From Nitrospira sp. (GTDB lineage Bacteria; Nitrospirota; Nitrospiria; Nitrospirales; Nitrospiraceae): a DNA stretch of 57,329 bases. Below, piece by piece: positions 29,067 to 38,932 of this stretch. The notes beneath the pieces were generated by a model. The model ran no database searches and was not told where the DNA came from. It saw only the letters and a program-made list of their open reading frames with translations. The DNA lies in the NCBI GenBank assembly GCA_029881435.1, contig JAOUMR010000010.1, positions 1 through 57,329 of the forward strand. Direction: 5' to 3'. Made by a program: the position numbers and the translations under genes. The stretch's first letter is position 1. Every line of letters begins with the position of its first letter.

Positions 29067-30396
29067 GCGCTACACACGTCCTCGGATGAAGGCCATCTGG
29101 GACCTGAAGCATAAGTATGAAATCTGGCTGGAAGTTGAGCTGCACGCGTGTGCGGCCTTTGAGCGAGCCAAACAGGCTCCGCGTGGCACGGCGGACAAGA
29201 TTAGGAAGAAAGCCAAGATTAATGTCGAGCGCATCGCCGAAATCGAAAAGGTGACGAAGCATGACGTGATAGCGTTTCTTGAATCACTCATGGACACGGT
29301 TGGGCCGGAACATCGATATCTTCACATGGGACTGACGTCCTCCGACATCGTCGATACCTCCCTTGCCGTGCAGATGACTGAAGCGATGGATCTGATCTTG
29401 GATGGGGTTGATGGATTGCTTGTCGTATTGAAACGACAGGCCCTTCGCTACAAGAACCAAGTGATGGTGGGGCGGTCGCACGGCATTCACGGCGAGCCGA
29501 TCTCGTTTGGTCTGAAACTCGCGCTGTGGTACGAAGAAGTACGTCGTCACCAGGGGAGGCTGCGGCAAGTGCGGAGTGACATTGCCATCGGGAAACTCTC
29601 CGGCGCGATGGGGACCTTCGCACATCAGGGGCCAGAGATCGAAGAGTATGTGTGTGCGAAGCTCGGTCTGAACGCAGATCCGGTCTCGAACCAAGTCGTC
29701 CAACGAGATCGCCATGCGTCGTACGCGACGGCGCTCGCCTTGCTCGCGGCAAGCATCGAGAAAGTTGCCACAGAGATTCGCCATCTCCAGCGTACGGAAG
29801 TGCTCGAAGTCGAAGAGTATTTCTCTGAAGGCCAAAAGGGATCATCGGCGATGCCGCACAAACGAAATCCGATTATCTCCGAAAATCTCTGTGGCTTGGC
29901 GCGGGTGGTGCGCGCCAACAGTCTAGCGGCGATGGAAAACGTCGCGCTTTGGCATGAACGCGATATCAGCCATTCGTCCGTTGAGCGGGTGATCATGCCG
30001 GACAGCACGATTTTGATCGATTATATGCTTGCCAAAGTCACGGATCTCATCGAACACCTGGTCATCTATCCTGATCGAATGAGGCGAAACTTAGAATTGA
30101 CCGGGGGACTTGTCTATTCTCAGCGATTGTTGTTGGCGCTGGTCGAGAAGGGGGCACAGCGAAAAGAATCCTATGAAGCAGTTCAGCGTCACGCGATGGC
30201 TTCCTGGAGGGGAGGAGGCGGGTTGCAGGACCTCGTAAGCAAAGATCCTTTCATTTCACGCCACCTCACCGAATCAGAAATCTCAACCTGCTTCAACCCA
30301 AAGTATTACCTTCGCCACCTCGATCAGATCTACCGGCGAGTGTTTGGACACAAGAGACCGTCAGCAGTCGGTGCCAAGAAGAAGGCTGCGCGATGA
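29059..30396 (+). CDS. purB: adenylosuccinate lyase
   Basis: 445 residues, fumarase/aspartase superfamily. It performs two beta-eliminations of fumarate in purine synthesis, on SAICAR and on adenylosuccinate. The signature loop [14 protein letters not shown] carries the catalytic Ser, and [20 protein letters not shown] and [17 protein letters not shown] hold the other active-site residues. It starts with GTG at 29059, overlapping nusB by 8 bp, and shares its last four bases with the start of the cld gene, so translation is coupled through all three. A Lys/Ala-rich tail ([10 protein letters not shown]) ends the protein. Confidence 0.97.
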   Translation: MIERYTRPRMKAIWDLKHKYEIWLEVELHACAAFERAKQAPRGTADKIRKKAKINVERIAEIEKVTKHDVIAFLESLMDTVGPEHRYLHMGLTSSDIVDTSLAVQMTEAMDLILDGVDGLLVVLKRQALRYKNQVMVGRSHGIHGEPISFGLKLALWYEEVRRHQGRLRQVRSDIAIGKLSGAMGTFAHQGPEIEEYVCAKLGLNADPVSNQVVQRDRHASYATALALLAASIEKVATEIRHLQRTEVLEVEEYFSEGQKGSSAMPHKRNPIISENLCGLARVVRANSLAAMENVALWHERDISHSSVERVIMPDSTILIDYMLAKVTDLIEHLVIYPDRMRRNLELTGGLVYSQRLLLALVEKGAQRKESYEAVQRHAMASWRGGGGLQDLVSKDPFISRHLTESEISTCFNPKYYLRHLDQIYRRVFGHKRPSAVGAKKKAAR

Positions 30397-31190
30397 TGCC
30401 TCGATTCCATACCATCGCTCTGTTGCTCCTCTGGGTGCTGATCGGTAGCTGGATCTCTTCCGTTCATGCAGGGGGCGATCGCGAGAAGCTTCTTGCCGAG
30501 CCTGGAATCTACGGGACCTTTGCTGTCTTTGGGCTTGACGATGAATGGGGTCGGGTAGAGCCTTCGGCCCGTATCGCACGACTGGCGACGCTGAAGGGTG
30601 TGGTGGAGCAGCATCGAGAGCACGTGGCGATCGACGTGTACTTGCTTCGAGGGCTTTCCGATCAGGCCGATCTGATGTTCCGGATTCATGCGACGGAGTT
30701 GCGCGATATACAGGAGTTTCTTCTGGATCTCCAGAGCAGCTTGTTTGGGAAACATCTCAAGACAGCCGGAATTATGCACGGGCTTACGAAAAAACCGAAT
30801 TATGTTCCAGGATTCTCGGATCAACTGAAGGCCGATTTGAAATCTCCGAGCGAGGCAGGTGAGAAGCCTTATGTCATCGTCATCCCGATCAAAAAATCGG
30901 CCGAATGGTGGGGGCTGGATCAGGAGAAACGGACGGCCTTGATGCAGGAGCATACCGCGGTAGCGCTGCCTTTTCTCACAACCATCAAGCGAAAGTTGTA
31001 TCACTCCAGTGGGTTGGACGATGTGGACTTCATCACCTACTTCGAAACCTCTAGCCTAGAGGATTTTCACAATCTGGTACTGGCGCTTGAGAAGGTGAAG
31101 GAGTTCCACTATACACGCCAGTTCGGAAACCCGACGCTGCTTGGGACGGTGCAATCATTGGACGAGATCATCGAAACACTGGCGCAGTGA
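30393..31190 (+). CDS. cld: periplasmic chlorite dismutase, Nitrospira type
   Basis: A 265-residue heme b enzyme converting chlorite to chloride and O2. A Sec signal peptide (IALLLLWVLIGSWISSVHA, cleavage near residue 26) targets the periplasm. The sequence follows the characterised Nitrospira defluvii Cld closely as I remember it: LVEQ-like VVEQHREHV, YLLRGLSDQADLMFRIHA, VIPIKKSAEWW, ALMQEHT and LYHSSGLDDVDFITYFET. The proximal heme ligand is H187 and the distal catalytic Arg is R200, with the same 13-residue spacing as H160/R173 of NdCld. It overlaps purB by 4 bp and precedes purC, so it is embedded in a purine operon. Confidence 0.92.
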   Translation: MMPRFHTIALLLLWVLIGSWISSVHAGGDREKLLAEPGIYGTFAVFGLDDEWGRVEPSARIARLATLKGVVEQHREHVAIDVYLLRGLSDQADLMFRIHATELRDIQEFLLDLQSSLFGKHLKTAGIMHGLTKKPNYVPGFSDQLKADLKSPSEAGEKPYVIVIPIKKSAEWWGLDQEKRTALMQEHTAVALPFLTTIKRKLYHSSGLDDVDFITYFETSSLEDFHNLVLALEKVKEFHYTRQFGNPTLLGTVQSLDEIIETLAQ

Positions 31191-31212
31191 GCCGAATTAT
31201 CGAGGTTTCAGT

Positions 31213-31917
31213 ATGGCGATAGGCACGCTTCTATACGAAGGAAAGGCGAAGAAGATCTTTTCAACGGAGAATCCGGACCACGTCGTGCAGTATTTCAAGG
31301 ACGATGCGACAGCATTCAACGCGCAGAAACGCGGTACCATCGTCGAAAAAGGTGTGATTAACAATAAGGTGTCAGAACGGCTTTTCCGGCTCTTGGAACA
31401 AAGGGGCATCTGTACGCATTTCGTCGAACGGTTGAGTGAGCGAGAAATGCTCACGAAAAAGGTTAGAATCGTGCCGGTCGAAGTCGTGGTGCGCAATGTG
31501 GTCGCTGGAAGTTTAGCCAAGCGACTGGGACTGAAAGAGGGAAATCGAATTGATCCGGCGATCGTCGAGTTTTATTTCAAGAACGACGCGCTCGGCGATC
31601 CGTTGGTCAACGACGACCACCTGCGACTGATGAATGTGGCCACGCCTGGAGTCTTGCGTGAGCTGCGCGAAATGGGACACGCGGTGAACAAGGTCCTTAA
31701 GCCGTTTTTCACTGAGCGAAAGATGCAACTCGTCGATTTCAAACTCGAGTTTGGCGTCTTCCACAACAAACTGATCCTGGCGGATGAAATTTCTCCGGAT
31801 ACGTGCCGTGTCTGGGACATGGCCACCGGCGAGTCGATGGATAAGGATCGGTTTCGAAAGGATATGGGTAAAATCGAAGAGGCGTATCAGGAGGTGTTAG
31901 CGCGGGTTTGCGGATGA
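31213..31917 (+). CDS. purC: phosphoribosylaminoimidazole-succinocarboxamide synthase
   Basis: 234 residues, the short bacterial form. It ligates aspartate to CAIR with ATP, giving SAICAR. Signatures: LLYEGKAKKIFSTENPD, VVRNVVAGSLAKRLGLKEG, LVDFKLEFG and LADEISPDTCRVWD. The ATG at 31213 is chosen because homology begins at MAIGTLLYEGKAKK and an in-frame upstream ATG lies inside cld. It is 22 bp after cld and part of the purB-to-purQ run. Confidence 0.96.
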   Translation: MAIGTLLYEGKAKKIFSTENPDHVVQYFKDDATAFNAQKRGTIVEKGVINNKVSERLFRLLEQRGICTHFVERLSEREMLTKKVRIVPVEVVVRNVVAGSLAKRLGLKEGNRIDPAIVEFYFKNDALGDPLVNDDHLRLMNVATPGVLRELREMGHAVNKVLKPFFTERKMQLVDFKLEFGVFHNKLILADEISPDTCRVWDMATGESMDKDRFRKDMGKIEEAYQEVLARVCG

Positions 31918-31939
31918 AGCGAGGGAGGAAACAGCGCGG

Positions 31940-32155
31940 ATGCTGCGGGCGTATCTGAATTATGGTCTGATCGCATCGGTGGTGGTCTGGGCGGCGATCA
32001 TCGGGGTGATGGCGTATCGATTGAACGAATCACCCTGGCGTTGGGCCTTCGTTGGTCTGGTGTTTGCGGGAGGGCTGACCGTGGCGGCTATCTTGGGGAT
32101 CAAGAAATATGTCGATCGCCAGACGCAAGCGGCTGAGCAGAGGAGTCAAGAGTGA
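31940..32155 (+). CDS. small two-helix membrane protein of unknown function
   Basis: 71 residues with two predicted transmembrane helices (LIASVVVWAAIIGVMAY and WAFVGLVFAGGLTVAAILGI) and a charged C-terminus ([17 protein letters not shown]). It lies between purC and purS, and its stop overlaps the purS GTG (GTGA), implying coupled translation. A role near the Pur enzymes is unproven; I do not recognise the family. Confidence 0.65.
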   Translation: MLRAYLNYGLIASVVVWAAIIGVMAYRLNESPWRWAFVGLVFAGGLTVAAILGIKKYVDRQTQAAEQRSQE

Positions 32156-32394
32156 AAGCTAAAATTCATGTCACACTCAAGCAGGGGATTCTCGACCCAC
32201 AAGGCAAGGCGATCGAACATGCCCTGGACTCCTTAGGGTTTAAGAACGCGGCCAATGTCCGTGTTGGCAAGTATCTGGAGCTGGTTCTCCAGGAGACAGA
32301 TAAGGCGAAGGCTGAGGTCGCGGTCAAGTCGATGTGCGAAAAGCTGCTCGCGAATACGATTATAGAGGAATATCAGTACGAGCTGAGCGAGTGA
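32152..32394 (+). CDS. purS: phosphoribosylformylglycinamidine synthase subunit PurS
   Basis: 80 residues. PurS bridges PurQ and PurL in the three-part FGAM synthase and helps channel ammonia. Signatures: [20 protein letters not shown] and [17 protein letters not shown]. The start is GTG at 32152, overlapping the preceding stop. It is followed by purQ after 28 bp; purL lies about 1.4 kb downstream. Confidence 0.95.
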   Translation: MKAKIHVTLKQGILDPQGKAIEHALDSLGFKNAANVRVGKYLELVLQETDKAKAEVAVKSMCEKLLANTIIEEYQYELSE

Positions 32395-32422
32395 GAGTTC
32401 AGGGGTGTCCTTCGAGGCGACA

Positions 32423-33136
32423 ATGAATATCGGCGTTGTTGTGTTTCCAGGTAGTAATTGTGATCACGATTGTCAGCACGTTTTTCGCGATGTGCTTGGA
32501 CAAGACGTGACGATGGTGTGGCATAAGGAGTCGTCACTGGCCGGTTTGGATGCGGTGATCCTGCCAGGTGGGTTTTCGTATGGAGACTATCTCCGTACAG
32601 GCGCGATCGCGCGATTTTCCCCAGTCATGCAGGCGGTGAAGCGGTTTGCTGCTGATGGAGGTTTGGTGTTGGGGATCTGTAATGGATTTCAGATCTTGTT
32701 GGAAGCGGGGTTGTTACCCGGCGCCATGTTGCGAAATAAGTCGCTGCACTTCATCTGCCGTGAGACCTACGTCAGAGTGGAGCACGCGTCGACGCCGTTT
32801 ACCAATACGTGCAAGCCCGGTCAGGTGCTCAAGATCCCGATCGCCCATGCAGATGGGAACTACTACACCGATCCAGTGACATTGGCCAGCCTGCAGGCGA
32901 ACGCTCAAGTGGTGTTTCGTTATTGCACAGCTGATGGGGTTGTGACGCCGGAATCATGCCCCAATGGCGCACTCGACAATATTGCGGGTATCCGCAACGC
33001 CGCAGGCAATGTGCTGGGCCTGATGCCTCACCCGGAGCGCTGTGCAGAAACGATGATGGGAAGCGACGATGGGCGAGCGATCTTCTTGTCGATGATCATG
33101 TCTTGTGAGCGGAAACCATCTGCAGGGGTTCATTAA
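32423..33136 (+). CDS. purQ: phosphoribosylformylglycinamidine synthase subunit PurQ (glutaminase)
   Basis: 237 residues, class I glutamine amidotransferase producing ammonia for PurL. Motifs: [16 protein letters not shown] at the start, the nucleophile elbow [20 protein letters not shown] with the catalytic Cys, and the His-Glu pair in [11 protein letters not shown]. The ATG at 32423 is chosen by homology over an in-frame start at 32405. The operon run ends here; a small secreted-protein gene then separates it from purL. Confidence 0.96.
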   Translation: MNIGVVVFPGSNCDHDCQHVFRDVLGQDVTMVWHKESSLAGLDAVILPGGFSYGDYLRTGAIARFSPVMQAVKRFAADGGLVLGICNGFQILLEAGLLPGAMLRNKSLHFICRETYVRVEHASTPFTNTCKPGQVLKIPIAHADGNYYTDPVTLASLQANAQVVFRYCTADGVVTPESCPNGALDNIAGIRNAAGNVLGLMPHPERCAETMMGSDDGRAIFLSMIMSCERKPSAGVH

Positions 33137-33286
33137 GCACGGAGGCCATAACGGGAAGAATCGAGGCTCCGACGATTTGGCGAGATCGGTTCTCAGAGGA
33201 TTGAAGATGCGAAGTTGTCGCGGTAAAGTATTGAGTCAGTCGGTACGAAGCAATCTTATCATTCTTTCATATTGAGGAGGGTCATG

Positions 33287-33622
33287 ATGAGACGTGTAGG
33301 TGCAGTGTTGGCGGCAGTTGGTCTGTTGATCTTGGGGTTAGGTGCCACTGGTTTTGCTGCGACAGATGATGGCAGCAAGCTGATGATAAAGAGTCCAGCA
33401 GTTGGCGCCAAAGTGGGGAGCGACGTCGAAGTGGTGTATGAACTCACGAAAGGGAGCCAGGCGACGCATGCCCATTGTTTCGTGGATGGGGAATATCAGA
33501 AGGGGTGGAAAGGGACGGTTAAGGGGATGTCTCCTGGAACCCATGAAATCAAGCTTGTAGCGGCAAATAAGGATCATGAAACGCTCGCCGCTGAAGCCGC
33601 CGTTAAAGTTGAAGTGCAGTAA
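33287..33622 (+). CDS. small secreted protein of unknown function
   Basis: 111 residues with a Sec signal peptide (RRVGAVLAAVGLLILGLGATGFAA, cleavage near ATD). The mature domain of about 85 residues reads KLMIKSPAVGAKVGSDVEVV, THAHCFVDGEYQKGWKG and GTHEIKLVAANKDHETLAAE, an Ig-like beta-sandwich pattern resembling small periplasmic proteins in which one side binds ligands. The start at 33287 follows GAGGAGG with a 6-nt gap; ATG 33284 would be too close. It lies between purQ and purL with its own terminator, so it is probably separately expressed. Confidence 0.65.
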   Translation: MRRVGAVLAAVGLLILGLGATGFAATDDGSKLMIKSPAVGAKVGSDVEVVYELTKGSQATHAHCFVDGEYQKGWKGTVKGMSPGTHEIKLVAANKDHETLAAEAAVKVEVQ

Positions 33623-33654
33623 AAAGTTTGGGATTGTCCAAATTTAATTCGACG

Positions 33655-33686
33655 GACCGGCAAGGCGTCAATGCGTCTTGCCGGTC
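33655..33686 (+). terminator. terminator-like hairpin after the small secreted protein
   Basis: GACCGGCAAG (33655-33664) pairs perfectly with CTTGCCGGTC (33677-33686), followed by ACGTTTTG. The T-run is short, so termination may be partial before purL. Confidence 0.7.
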
Positions 33687-33787
33687 ACGTTTTGAAATAC
33701 TCGCAACTGTGGCATGTGTATCAAGGACCTACGCCCTAACTGTTCAAAGCCTCCGGTGAAAGTTCTTGTCATCCTGATCGCTAGGGC

Positions 33788-36040
33788 ATGATACAGGCCA
33801 GCATGCCGCCTATTACTAAAGATCTCATCGCTCAGCACAATCTGACGGGCGAGGAATACCAAAAAATCATCGATATTCTCGGGCGCGAGCCCAACCTGAC
33901 GGAACTCGGCATGTTCTCGGTGATGTGGTCCGAGCACTGTTCGTATAAGAGTTCCAGTGTGCATTTGAAGAAGCTGCCGACGACCGGGCCTCGTGTCGTG
34001 CAAGGACCGGGGGAGAACGCAGGTGCGATCGACATCGGCGACGGGTTGTGCGTCGTCTTCAAGATGGAATCACATAACCATCCGTCGTTTATCGAGCCCT
34101 ATCAGGGTGCTGCTACAGGAGTCGGCGGTATTCTGCGAGATATTTTTACTATGGGGGCACGGCCGATCGCGCTGCTCGATTCACTTCGATTTGGAGAGTT
34201 GCACTCGGCGAAAAATCGCCACCTCATGAAGGGTGTGGTCTCCGGCATTGCTGGTTATGGTAATTGCATGGGTGTGCCGACTGTGGGGGGCGAGATTGTT
34301 TTCAGCGATATCTATGCGCTCAATCCGTTGGTCAATGTGTTCTGTCTGGGTGTGGCCCATACGGACAAGATATTCCGTGGTACGGCAGCAGGTGTCGGTA
34401 ATCCTGTCATTTATTGTGGCTCCAAGACGGGCCGCGATGGCATTCATGGAGCGACGATGGCGTCGGATTCATTCGACGATAAATCTGAGCAGAAGCGTCC
34501 AACGGTGCAGGTTGGCGATCCTTTTACGGAGAAATTACTGTTGGAAGCCTGTCTGGAATTGATGGAACGCGACTTGCTGGTCGGGATTCAAGACATGGGA
34601 GCTGCGGGGCTGACGAGCTCTTCTTGCGAAATGGCTTCGCGCGCGGGCAATGGCATCGAATTGGACCTCACGGTGGTGCCTCGACGTGAACCGGAGATGA
34701 CCCCCTACGAGATCATGCTGTCCGAGTCTCAAGAGCGGATGTTGATGGTGGCGAAAGCCGGCATGGAAGACGAATGCCTCGCCATTTGCCGCAAGTGGGA
34801 TTTGGATGTGGCTGTGGTGGGGAGAGTGACGGGGGATGGGATGTTACGCGTCAGTGATCAAGGGAAGATTGTCGCCGAAATTCCGGCCAAAGCATTGGCT
34901 GACGACGGCCCGCGGTATGAACGGCCCTACCAGCCACCGTCCTACCAGGATATGTTGACGAACCTGAATTACGATGTCATCCCCGATGTGAAAGATGCGA
35001 ACGCGGCGTTGCTGGCGTTGTTGGAATCGCCGACCATCGCCAGTAAACGGTGGGTATACGAGCAATACGATCATATGGTGCGGACGAACACCATGGTCCG
35101 TCCAGGGTCGGATGCGGCTGTAGTGCGGATCAAGGGGACGAATAAGGCCGTGGCCATGACGGTCGATTGCAATAGCCGCTACTGCCTCCTGCATCCCTAC
35201 GAAGGGGCTCGTCTGGCTGTGGCTGAGGCGGCGCGTAATCTGGTGTGTTCCGGTGCCGTCCCGATTGGCTTGACCGATTGTCTGAATTTCGGCAATCCGG
35301 AACGCCCCGATATCATGTGGCAGTTTGTCATGGCGATCGAAGGGATGAAGGATGCCTGTGAGCATTTCCAGATCCCGATCGTCAGCGGAAACGTCAGTTT
35401 TTACAACGAAACCAATGGGCTCTCGATTTATCCTACCCCCATGTTGGGCATGGTAGGGCTGATCGAAAATTCCGAACGAACGATGACCCAGTGGTTTAAG
35501 GCAGAAGGAGATGATGTCTTCTTGCTCGGCTCCTCACGAGAGGATTTGGGAGGGACTGAGTATCTCAAGGTCGTTCACGCTCGAGAGCAGGGATCACCTC
35601 CCTACTTGAGCTTGGAGAAGGAAAAGGCGCTGCATGAGTGCGTCCTTTCACTGATTCATGATGGACTTCTTCAGTCCGCGCACGACTGCTCGGAAGGCGG
35701 TCTTGCCGCTACGTTGGCTGAATGTTGCATGTCTGGAACCGAACACACTTTTGGTGCTGTGATAAGATTGACAAGAGGTCGGCTGAGAAAAGACGCTGTT
35801 CTTTTCGGCGAAAGTCAGTCGCGGGTTGTGATTTCTGCAACACCGGTTCATCGACAAGCGATTCTCGACCGGGCGACTCGGTATGGGGTCCCGGTCGAAG
35901 TGATTGGGGCGATTTCGGGGACACGGTTGGTTATGTACGTGGGAGACGAACAGTCGACGGAAAAAGTGATTGATCAACCGGTTGCGATGCTGCATGACCG
36001 ATGGGCATTATCTCTAGAACGAACGTTAAGCGGAGCCTAG
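33788..36040 (+). CDS. purL: phosphoribosylformylglycinamidine synthase subunit PurL
   Basis: 750 residues, the small PurL form that works with PurQ and PurS. It converts FGAR, ATP and glutamine-derived ammonia to FGAM. Signatures: [20 protein letters not shown] with the catalytic His, [21 protein letters not shown], and two AIRS-like repeats, the second starting [17 protein letters not shown]. The ATG at 33788 or 33803 (MPPITKDLI) could be the start; neither has a good ribosome site. purF follows 25 bp downstream. Confidence 0.96.
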   Translation: MIQASMPPITKDLIAQHNLTGEEYQKIIDILGREPNLTELGMFSVMWSEHCSYKSSSVHLKKLPTTGPRVVQGPGENAGAIDIGDGLCVVFKMESHNHPSFIEPYQGAATGVGGILRDIFTMGARPIALLDSLRFGELHSAKNRHLMKGVVSGIAGYGNCMGVPTVGGEIVFSDIYALNPLVNVFCLGVAHTDKIFRGTAAGVGNPVIYCGSKTGRDGIHGATMASDSFDDKSEQKRPTVQVGDPFTEKLLLEACLELMERDLLVGIQDMGAAGLTSSSCEMASRAGNGIELDLTVVPRREPEMTPYEIMLSESQERMLMVAKAGMEDECLAICRKWDLDVAVVGRVTGDGMLRVSDQGKIVAEIPAKALADDGPRYERPYQPPSYQDMLTNLNYDVIPDVKDANAALLALLESPTIASKRWVYEQYDHMVRTNTMVRPGSDAAVVRIKGTNKAVAMTVDCNSRYCLLHPYEGARLAVAEAARNLVCSGAVPIGLTDCLNFGNPERPDIMWQFVMAIEGMKDACEHFQIPIVSGNVSFYNETNGLSIYPTPMLGMVGLIENSERTMTQWFKAEGDDVFLLGSSREDLGGTEYLKVVHAREQGSPPYLSLEKEKALHECVLSLIHDGLLQSAHDCSEGGLAATLAECCMSGTEHTFGAVIRLTRGRLRKDAVLFGESQSRVVISATPVHRQAILDRATRYGVPVEVIGAISGTRLVMYVGDEQSTEKVIDQPVAMLHDRWALSLERTLSGA

Positions 36041-36065
36041 TCGAATCGACTGGCCGACGAGGGGT

Positions 36066-37496
36066 ATGAACCACGAATTGCCGATCATCTCGCCCGATAA
36101 ATTTCACGACGAATGTGCGGTCTTCGGGGTATTCGGCCACGAGGAGGCTGCCAACCTGACCTATTTGGGGTTATACGCCCTACAGCATCGTGGACAAGAG
36201 GCATCTGGAATTGTTGCGGGAGATGGGGAGCAATTCTCCGTGCAGAAAGGCATGGGCCTGGTTGCCGATATTTTTCACAAGTCGGTGCTGGAGAAGCTGC
36301 CTGGGCATATGGCCATCGGGCACAATCGCTACTCCACTACCGGTGGTAGCGATTTGAAGAACGTGCAGCCGCTCATCGTGAACTTTGCGCTGGGTAACCT
36401 CGCCTTGGCGCATAACGGCAATCTCATCAATGCCCAAATGCTTCGGCATGAACTTGAAGCCTATGGGGCAATCTTTCAATCGACATCGGACAGCGAGGTC
36501 ATAATCCACCTCATCGCGCACTCACGCGCGGGTTCCTTTCTCGCACGGATCATCGATGCACTGAGTCAAGTGCGAGGGGCGTTTTCGGTCGTGTTGATGA
36601 CCGACAACGGGCTCATCGCTGCACGTGATCCCTATGGGCTCAGGCCGCTCTGTATCGGGCGACTGCGGAGCAGTTGGATCGTGGCGTCGGAGACCTGTGC
36701 GTTTGATTTGTTAGACGCAGAGTATGTTCGAGAGGTTGAACCAGGCGAATTGATTGTGATCAGCGATCAGGGGCTCGACAGCCACCATCCGTTTCCTAAG
36801 AAGGATCCGGCCATGTGTGTGTTCGAGTATGTGTACTTTGCCAGGCCGGACAGCCGAATCTTCGGGGCCAATGCCGTCTATGCTACCCGTAAAGCATTGG
36901 GGCGACAGCTGGCGCAAGAATCATGGGTGTCGGCGGACGTGGTGATCCCTGTTCCGGATTCCGGCGTGCCGGCGGCGCTTGGCTATTCTGAAGGTGCAGG
37001 AATCAGGTTCGAAACCGGATTGATCCGCAATCACTACGTGGGGAGGACATTCATTGAGCCGGAGCAATCGATTCGCCACTTCGGGGTCAAGGTGAAGTTG
37101 AACGCCGTACCGGAAGTATTGGATGGGAAACGGGTTGTCGTCATTGATGATTCTCTGGTGCGTGGCACGACGAGTCGCAAGATCGTCAAGATGATTCGGC
37201 AAGCCGGGGCAAAAGAAGTCCATATGCGGATCAGCTCACCGCCGATTCTTTCGCCCTGTTTTTATGGGATCGATACTCCGACGAAAAAAGAGCTGATCGC
37301 ATCGGAGCATTCAATCGAAGAGATCCGTAAATACATCACCGCCGATAGCCTGGCGTATCTCAGTCTTGACGGCATGCTGAAATCCGCTCCGAGGACGCCC
37401 GACCAGTATTGCACAGCCTGTTTCACTGAGCGCTACCCTATCCCTTTTACCCGCGCAGAAGAGCTTCAGCTCGGCCTCTTTGAAACAGCGCGCTGA
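36066..37496 (+). CDS. purF: amidophosphoribosyltransferase
   Basis: 476 residues; first committed step of purine synthesis (PRPP plus glutamine to phosphoribosylamine). The N-terminal Ntn-type glutaminase has the nucleophile Cys in [17 protein letters not shown], which requires removal of about 16 residues, and [12 protein letters not shown]. The phosphoribosyltransferase PRPP loop is [18 protein letters not shown]. The motif [15 protein letters not shown] is also typical. It follows purL by 25 bp with AGGGG before the ATG. Confidence 0.97.
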   Translation: MNHELPIISPDKFHDECAVFGVFGHEEAANLTYLGLYALQHRGQEASGIVAGDGEQFSVQKGMGLVADIFHKSVLEKLPGHMAIGHNRYSTTGGSDLKNVQPLIVNFALGNLALAHNGNLINAQMLRHELEAYGAIFQSTSDSEVIIHLIAHSRAGSFLARIIDALSQVRGAFSVVLMTDNGLIAARDPYGLRPLCIGRLRSSWIVASETCAFDLLDAEYVREVEPGELIVISDQGLDSHHPFPKKDPAMCVFEYVYFARPDSRIFGANAVYATRKALGRQLAQESWVSADVVIPVPDSGVPAALGYSEGAGIRFETGLIRNHYVGRTFIEPEQSIRHFGVKVKLNAVPEVLDGKRVVVIDDSLVRGTTSRKIVKMIRQAGAKEVHMRISSPPILSPCFYGIDTPTKKELIASEHSIEEIRKYITADSLAYLSLDGMLKSAPRTPDQYCTACFTERYPIPFTRAEELQLGLFETAR

Positions 37497-37519
37497 GATC
37501 ATTCTGTACGGACCACCGA

Positions 37520-37867
37520 ATGTCTTCTGAAGACAATCCAAACAAACCGCAGCCAAGAGGTCGACTCCGAGTACCGGTCGACTACCCTGTGAGTGTGACA
37601 GGAGACGAGGGCTCAGGATATGGAACTGTGATGAATCTGACGGTTACCGGAGGTGAGATCGAAAGCCACGTCCAATTTGCTGTCGGCGCGCGTGTGTCGG
37701 TCCATGTGCAGCCCCCAGGTGCCAGGCCTTCCATCACGATTGCGCTCGCCATCGTTCGTTGGCAGCAACGCAATCGATTTGGACTCGAGTTTGTTCGATT
37801 TGAGGGTAACGCGAAAGAGCAACTCGAGGACATGTTGAATCAGCGAGAGAACTCTACCTCGGAGTAG
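37520..37867 (+). CDS. PilZ-domain protein
   Basis: 115 residues, essentially one PilZ domain. The c-di-GMP-binding signature is recognisable as RGRLRVPVDYPVSV (RxxxR) and, after the first strands, NLTVTGGEIES, a (D/N)x(S/T)xxG motif with Thr for Ser. The C-terminal strand AIVRWQQRNRFGLEFVRF is typical. It may act as a c-di-GMP receptor. It lies 23 bp after purF without a Shine-Dalgarno, so it may be the last gene of the purL-purF unit. Confidence 0.75.
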   Translation: MSSEDNPNKPQPRGRLRVPVDYPVSVTGDEGSGYGTVMNLTVTGGEIESHVQFAVGARVSVHVQPPGARPSITIALAIVRWQQRNRFGLEFVRFEGNAKEQLEDMLNQRENSTSE

Positions 37868-37931
37868 TTCCCTGCCTCCTGTGTGGTTGCTGCCCTAAAA
37901 ATTATCATGATAGGATGCGGGTGTCCTTGAA

Positions 37932-37965
37932 AGCTCATGGTTTCGTGGTCTCGAAACTATGAGCT
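37932..37965 (+). promoter_or_regulatory. long hairpin upstream of the thioredoxin-like gene
   Basis: AGCTCATGGTTTCG (37932-37945) pairs with CGAAACTATGAGCT (37952-37965), 13 of 14 exact plus one G-U, with a 6-nt loop. It has no T-run and lies 12 nt before the Shine-Dalgarno of the next gene, so it is more likely a 5' leader control or stabilising hairpin than a terminator. Confidence 0.55.
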
Positions 37966-37989
37966 GTCCTCGAACGGGAGGTGAACATG

Positions 37990-38520
37990 ATGCCGATGTT
38001 ACTGGCGTTGGGATGGCTGCTTTGTTCCACCCTGAGTAGTCCACCCGTTCATGCCGCAGGATTGTTCCAATTAGGAGAGAAGGCGCCCTCCTTCACCCTC
38101 ACTGCCATCACTGGAGAAACGGTCTCGCTTGACTCCTACAAAGGCAAAGTCATCGTGTTGGGGCTCTTTCATATCTGCGATCCTTGTATGATGCAGGGGC
38201 ACGCATTGCAAAAGGTCCATGAGTCTACGCAAGGCAAGGACGTGGCAGTATTGGGAGTCAATTCATCAGGTAACGGGAAACGTGAAGTCGGGGAGTTCCT
38301 GTCTGGCTTCCCAGTCAAGGTCACCTACCCATATCTTCTGGATCCCGAGAAGATAACAGACAAGCTCTATGGTGGAGGCAAGTTTATCCCGAATGTGTAT
38401 GTGATTGACCAGCATGGGGTTATCCGGTGGCAGCGAGTCGGAAGCATGGATTTAGCTGCAGCCGAGGTGATTCTTGCTGAGGTTAACAAGCTATCGGTGG
38501 GTAGCGCAAACAACATGTAG
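37990..38520 (+). CDS. TlpA/AhpC-TSA-like thioredoxin-fold protein, exported
   Basis: 176 residues. A signal peptide (MLLALGWLLCSTLSSPPVHA) is followed by a thioredoxin fold starting LGEKAPSFTLTAITGETVSL. The redox motif is CDPC (C63, C66) in GLFHICDPCMM, with later YLLDPEKITDKLYGGGKFIP and the cis-Pro region FIPNVYVIDQHG. It probably acts in periplasmic thiol-disulfide exchange, for instance cytochrome c maturation or peroxide defence; the specific role is unknown. The start at 37990 follows GGGAGGTGA; ATG 37987 is an alternative. A strong hairpin precedes it. Confidence 0.78.
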   Translation: MPMLLALGWLLCSTLSSPPVHAAGLFQLGEKAPSFTLTAITGETVSLDSYKGKVIVLGLFHICDPCMMQGHALQKVHESTQGKDVAVLGVNSSGNGKREVGEFLSGFPVKVTYPYLLDPEKITDKLYGGGKFIPNVYVIDQHGVIRWQRVGSMDLAAAEVILAEVNKLSVGSANNM

Positions 38521-38639
38521 CGAGTTCTGTAGTGAATGCATGAATTCCCCGCCGCTCCTGGGGTTGAGTGCCTCCAGTGGTCGGATGGGAATCAAGGTCG
38601 CGTCGGGCATCATTGGATGGGGTAGGGAAAGAGGAACAT

Positions 38640-38885
38640 ATGGATGAAGATGAAATTGAGGGCGGAAAACGAAAGTTTCTCGAAGTCGTGCAGAATATTG
38701 ACGGGTCCGTACAAGTTGTCATCCCGGTTACTCCCTCCAATAGCATGTTCTTGATTTCCTTGACGAAGGGGGCAAACCGAAAGTTTATTACGGTGCCGGA
38801 AGACGACATGATCGACTTGCCCAACGAGACAAGTATTCAGGCGAAGGTCACGAAGACGATCAAAGACGCGATCGCAGCTTTGTAA
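38640..38885 (+). CDS. small conserved-looking protein of unknown function
   Basis: 81 residues beginning MDEDEIEGGKRKFLEVVQNI, then VQVVIPVTPSNSMFLISLTK and a C-terminal helix (SIQAKVTKTIKDAIAAL). It is soluble, with no known motif. The ATG follows AGAGGA. It lies 120 bp after the thioredoxin-like gene and 48 bp before the MBL-fold gene on the same strand. No function is proposed. Confidence 0.55.
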   Translation: MDEDEIEGGKRKFLEVVQNIDGSVQVVIPVTPSNSMFLISLTKGANRKFITVPEDDMIDLPNETSIQAKVTKTIKDAIAAL

Positions 38886-38932
38886 TACCCGCGGTGTGAT
38901 AGGCTCAATCCGATAAGACGCCGGTTCTTACC

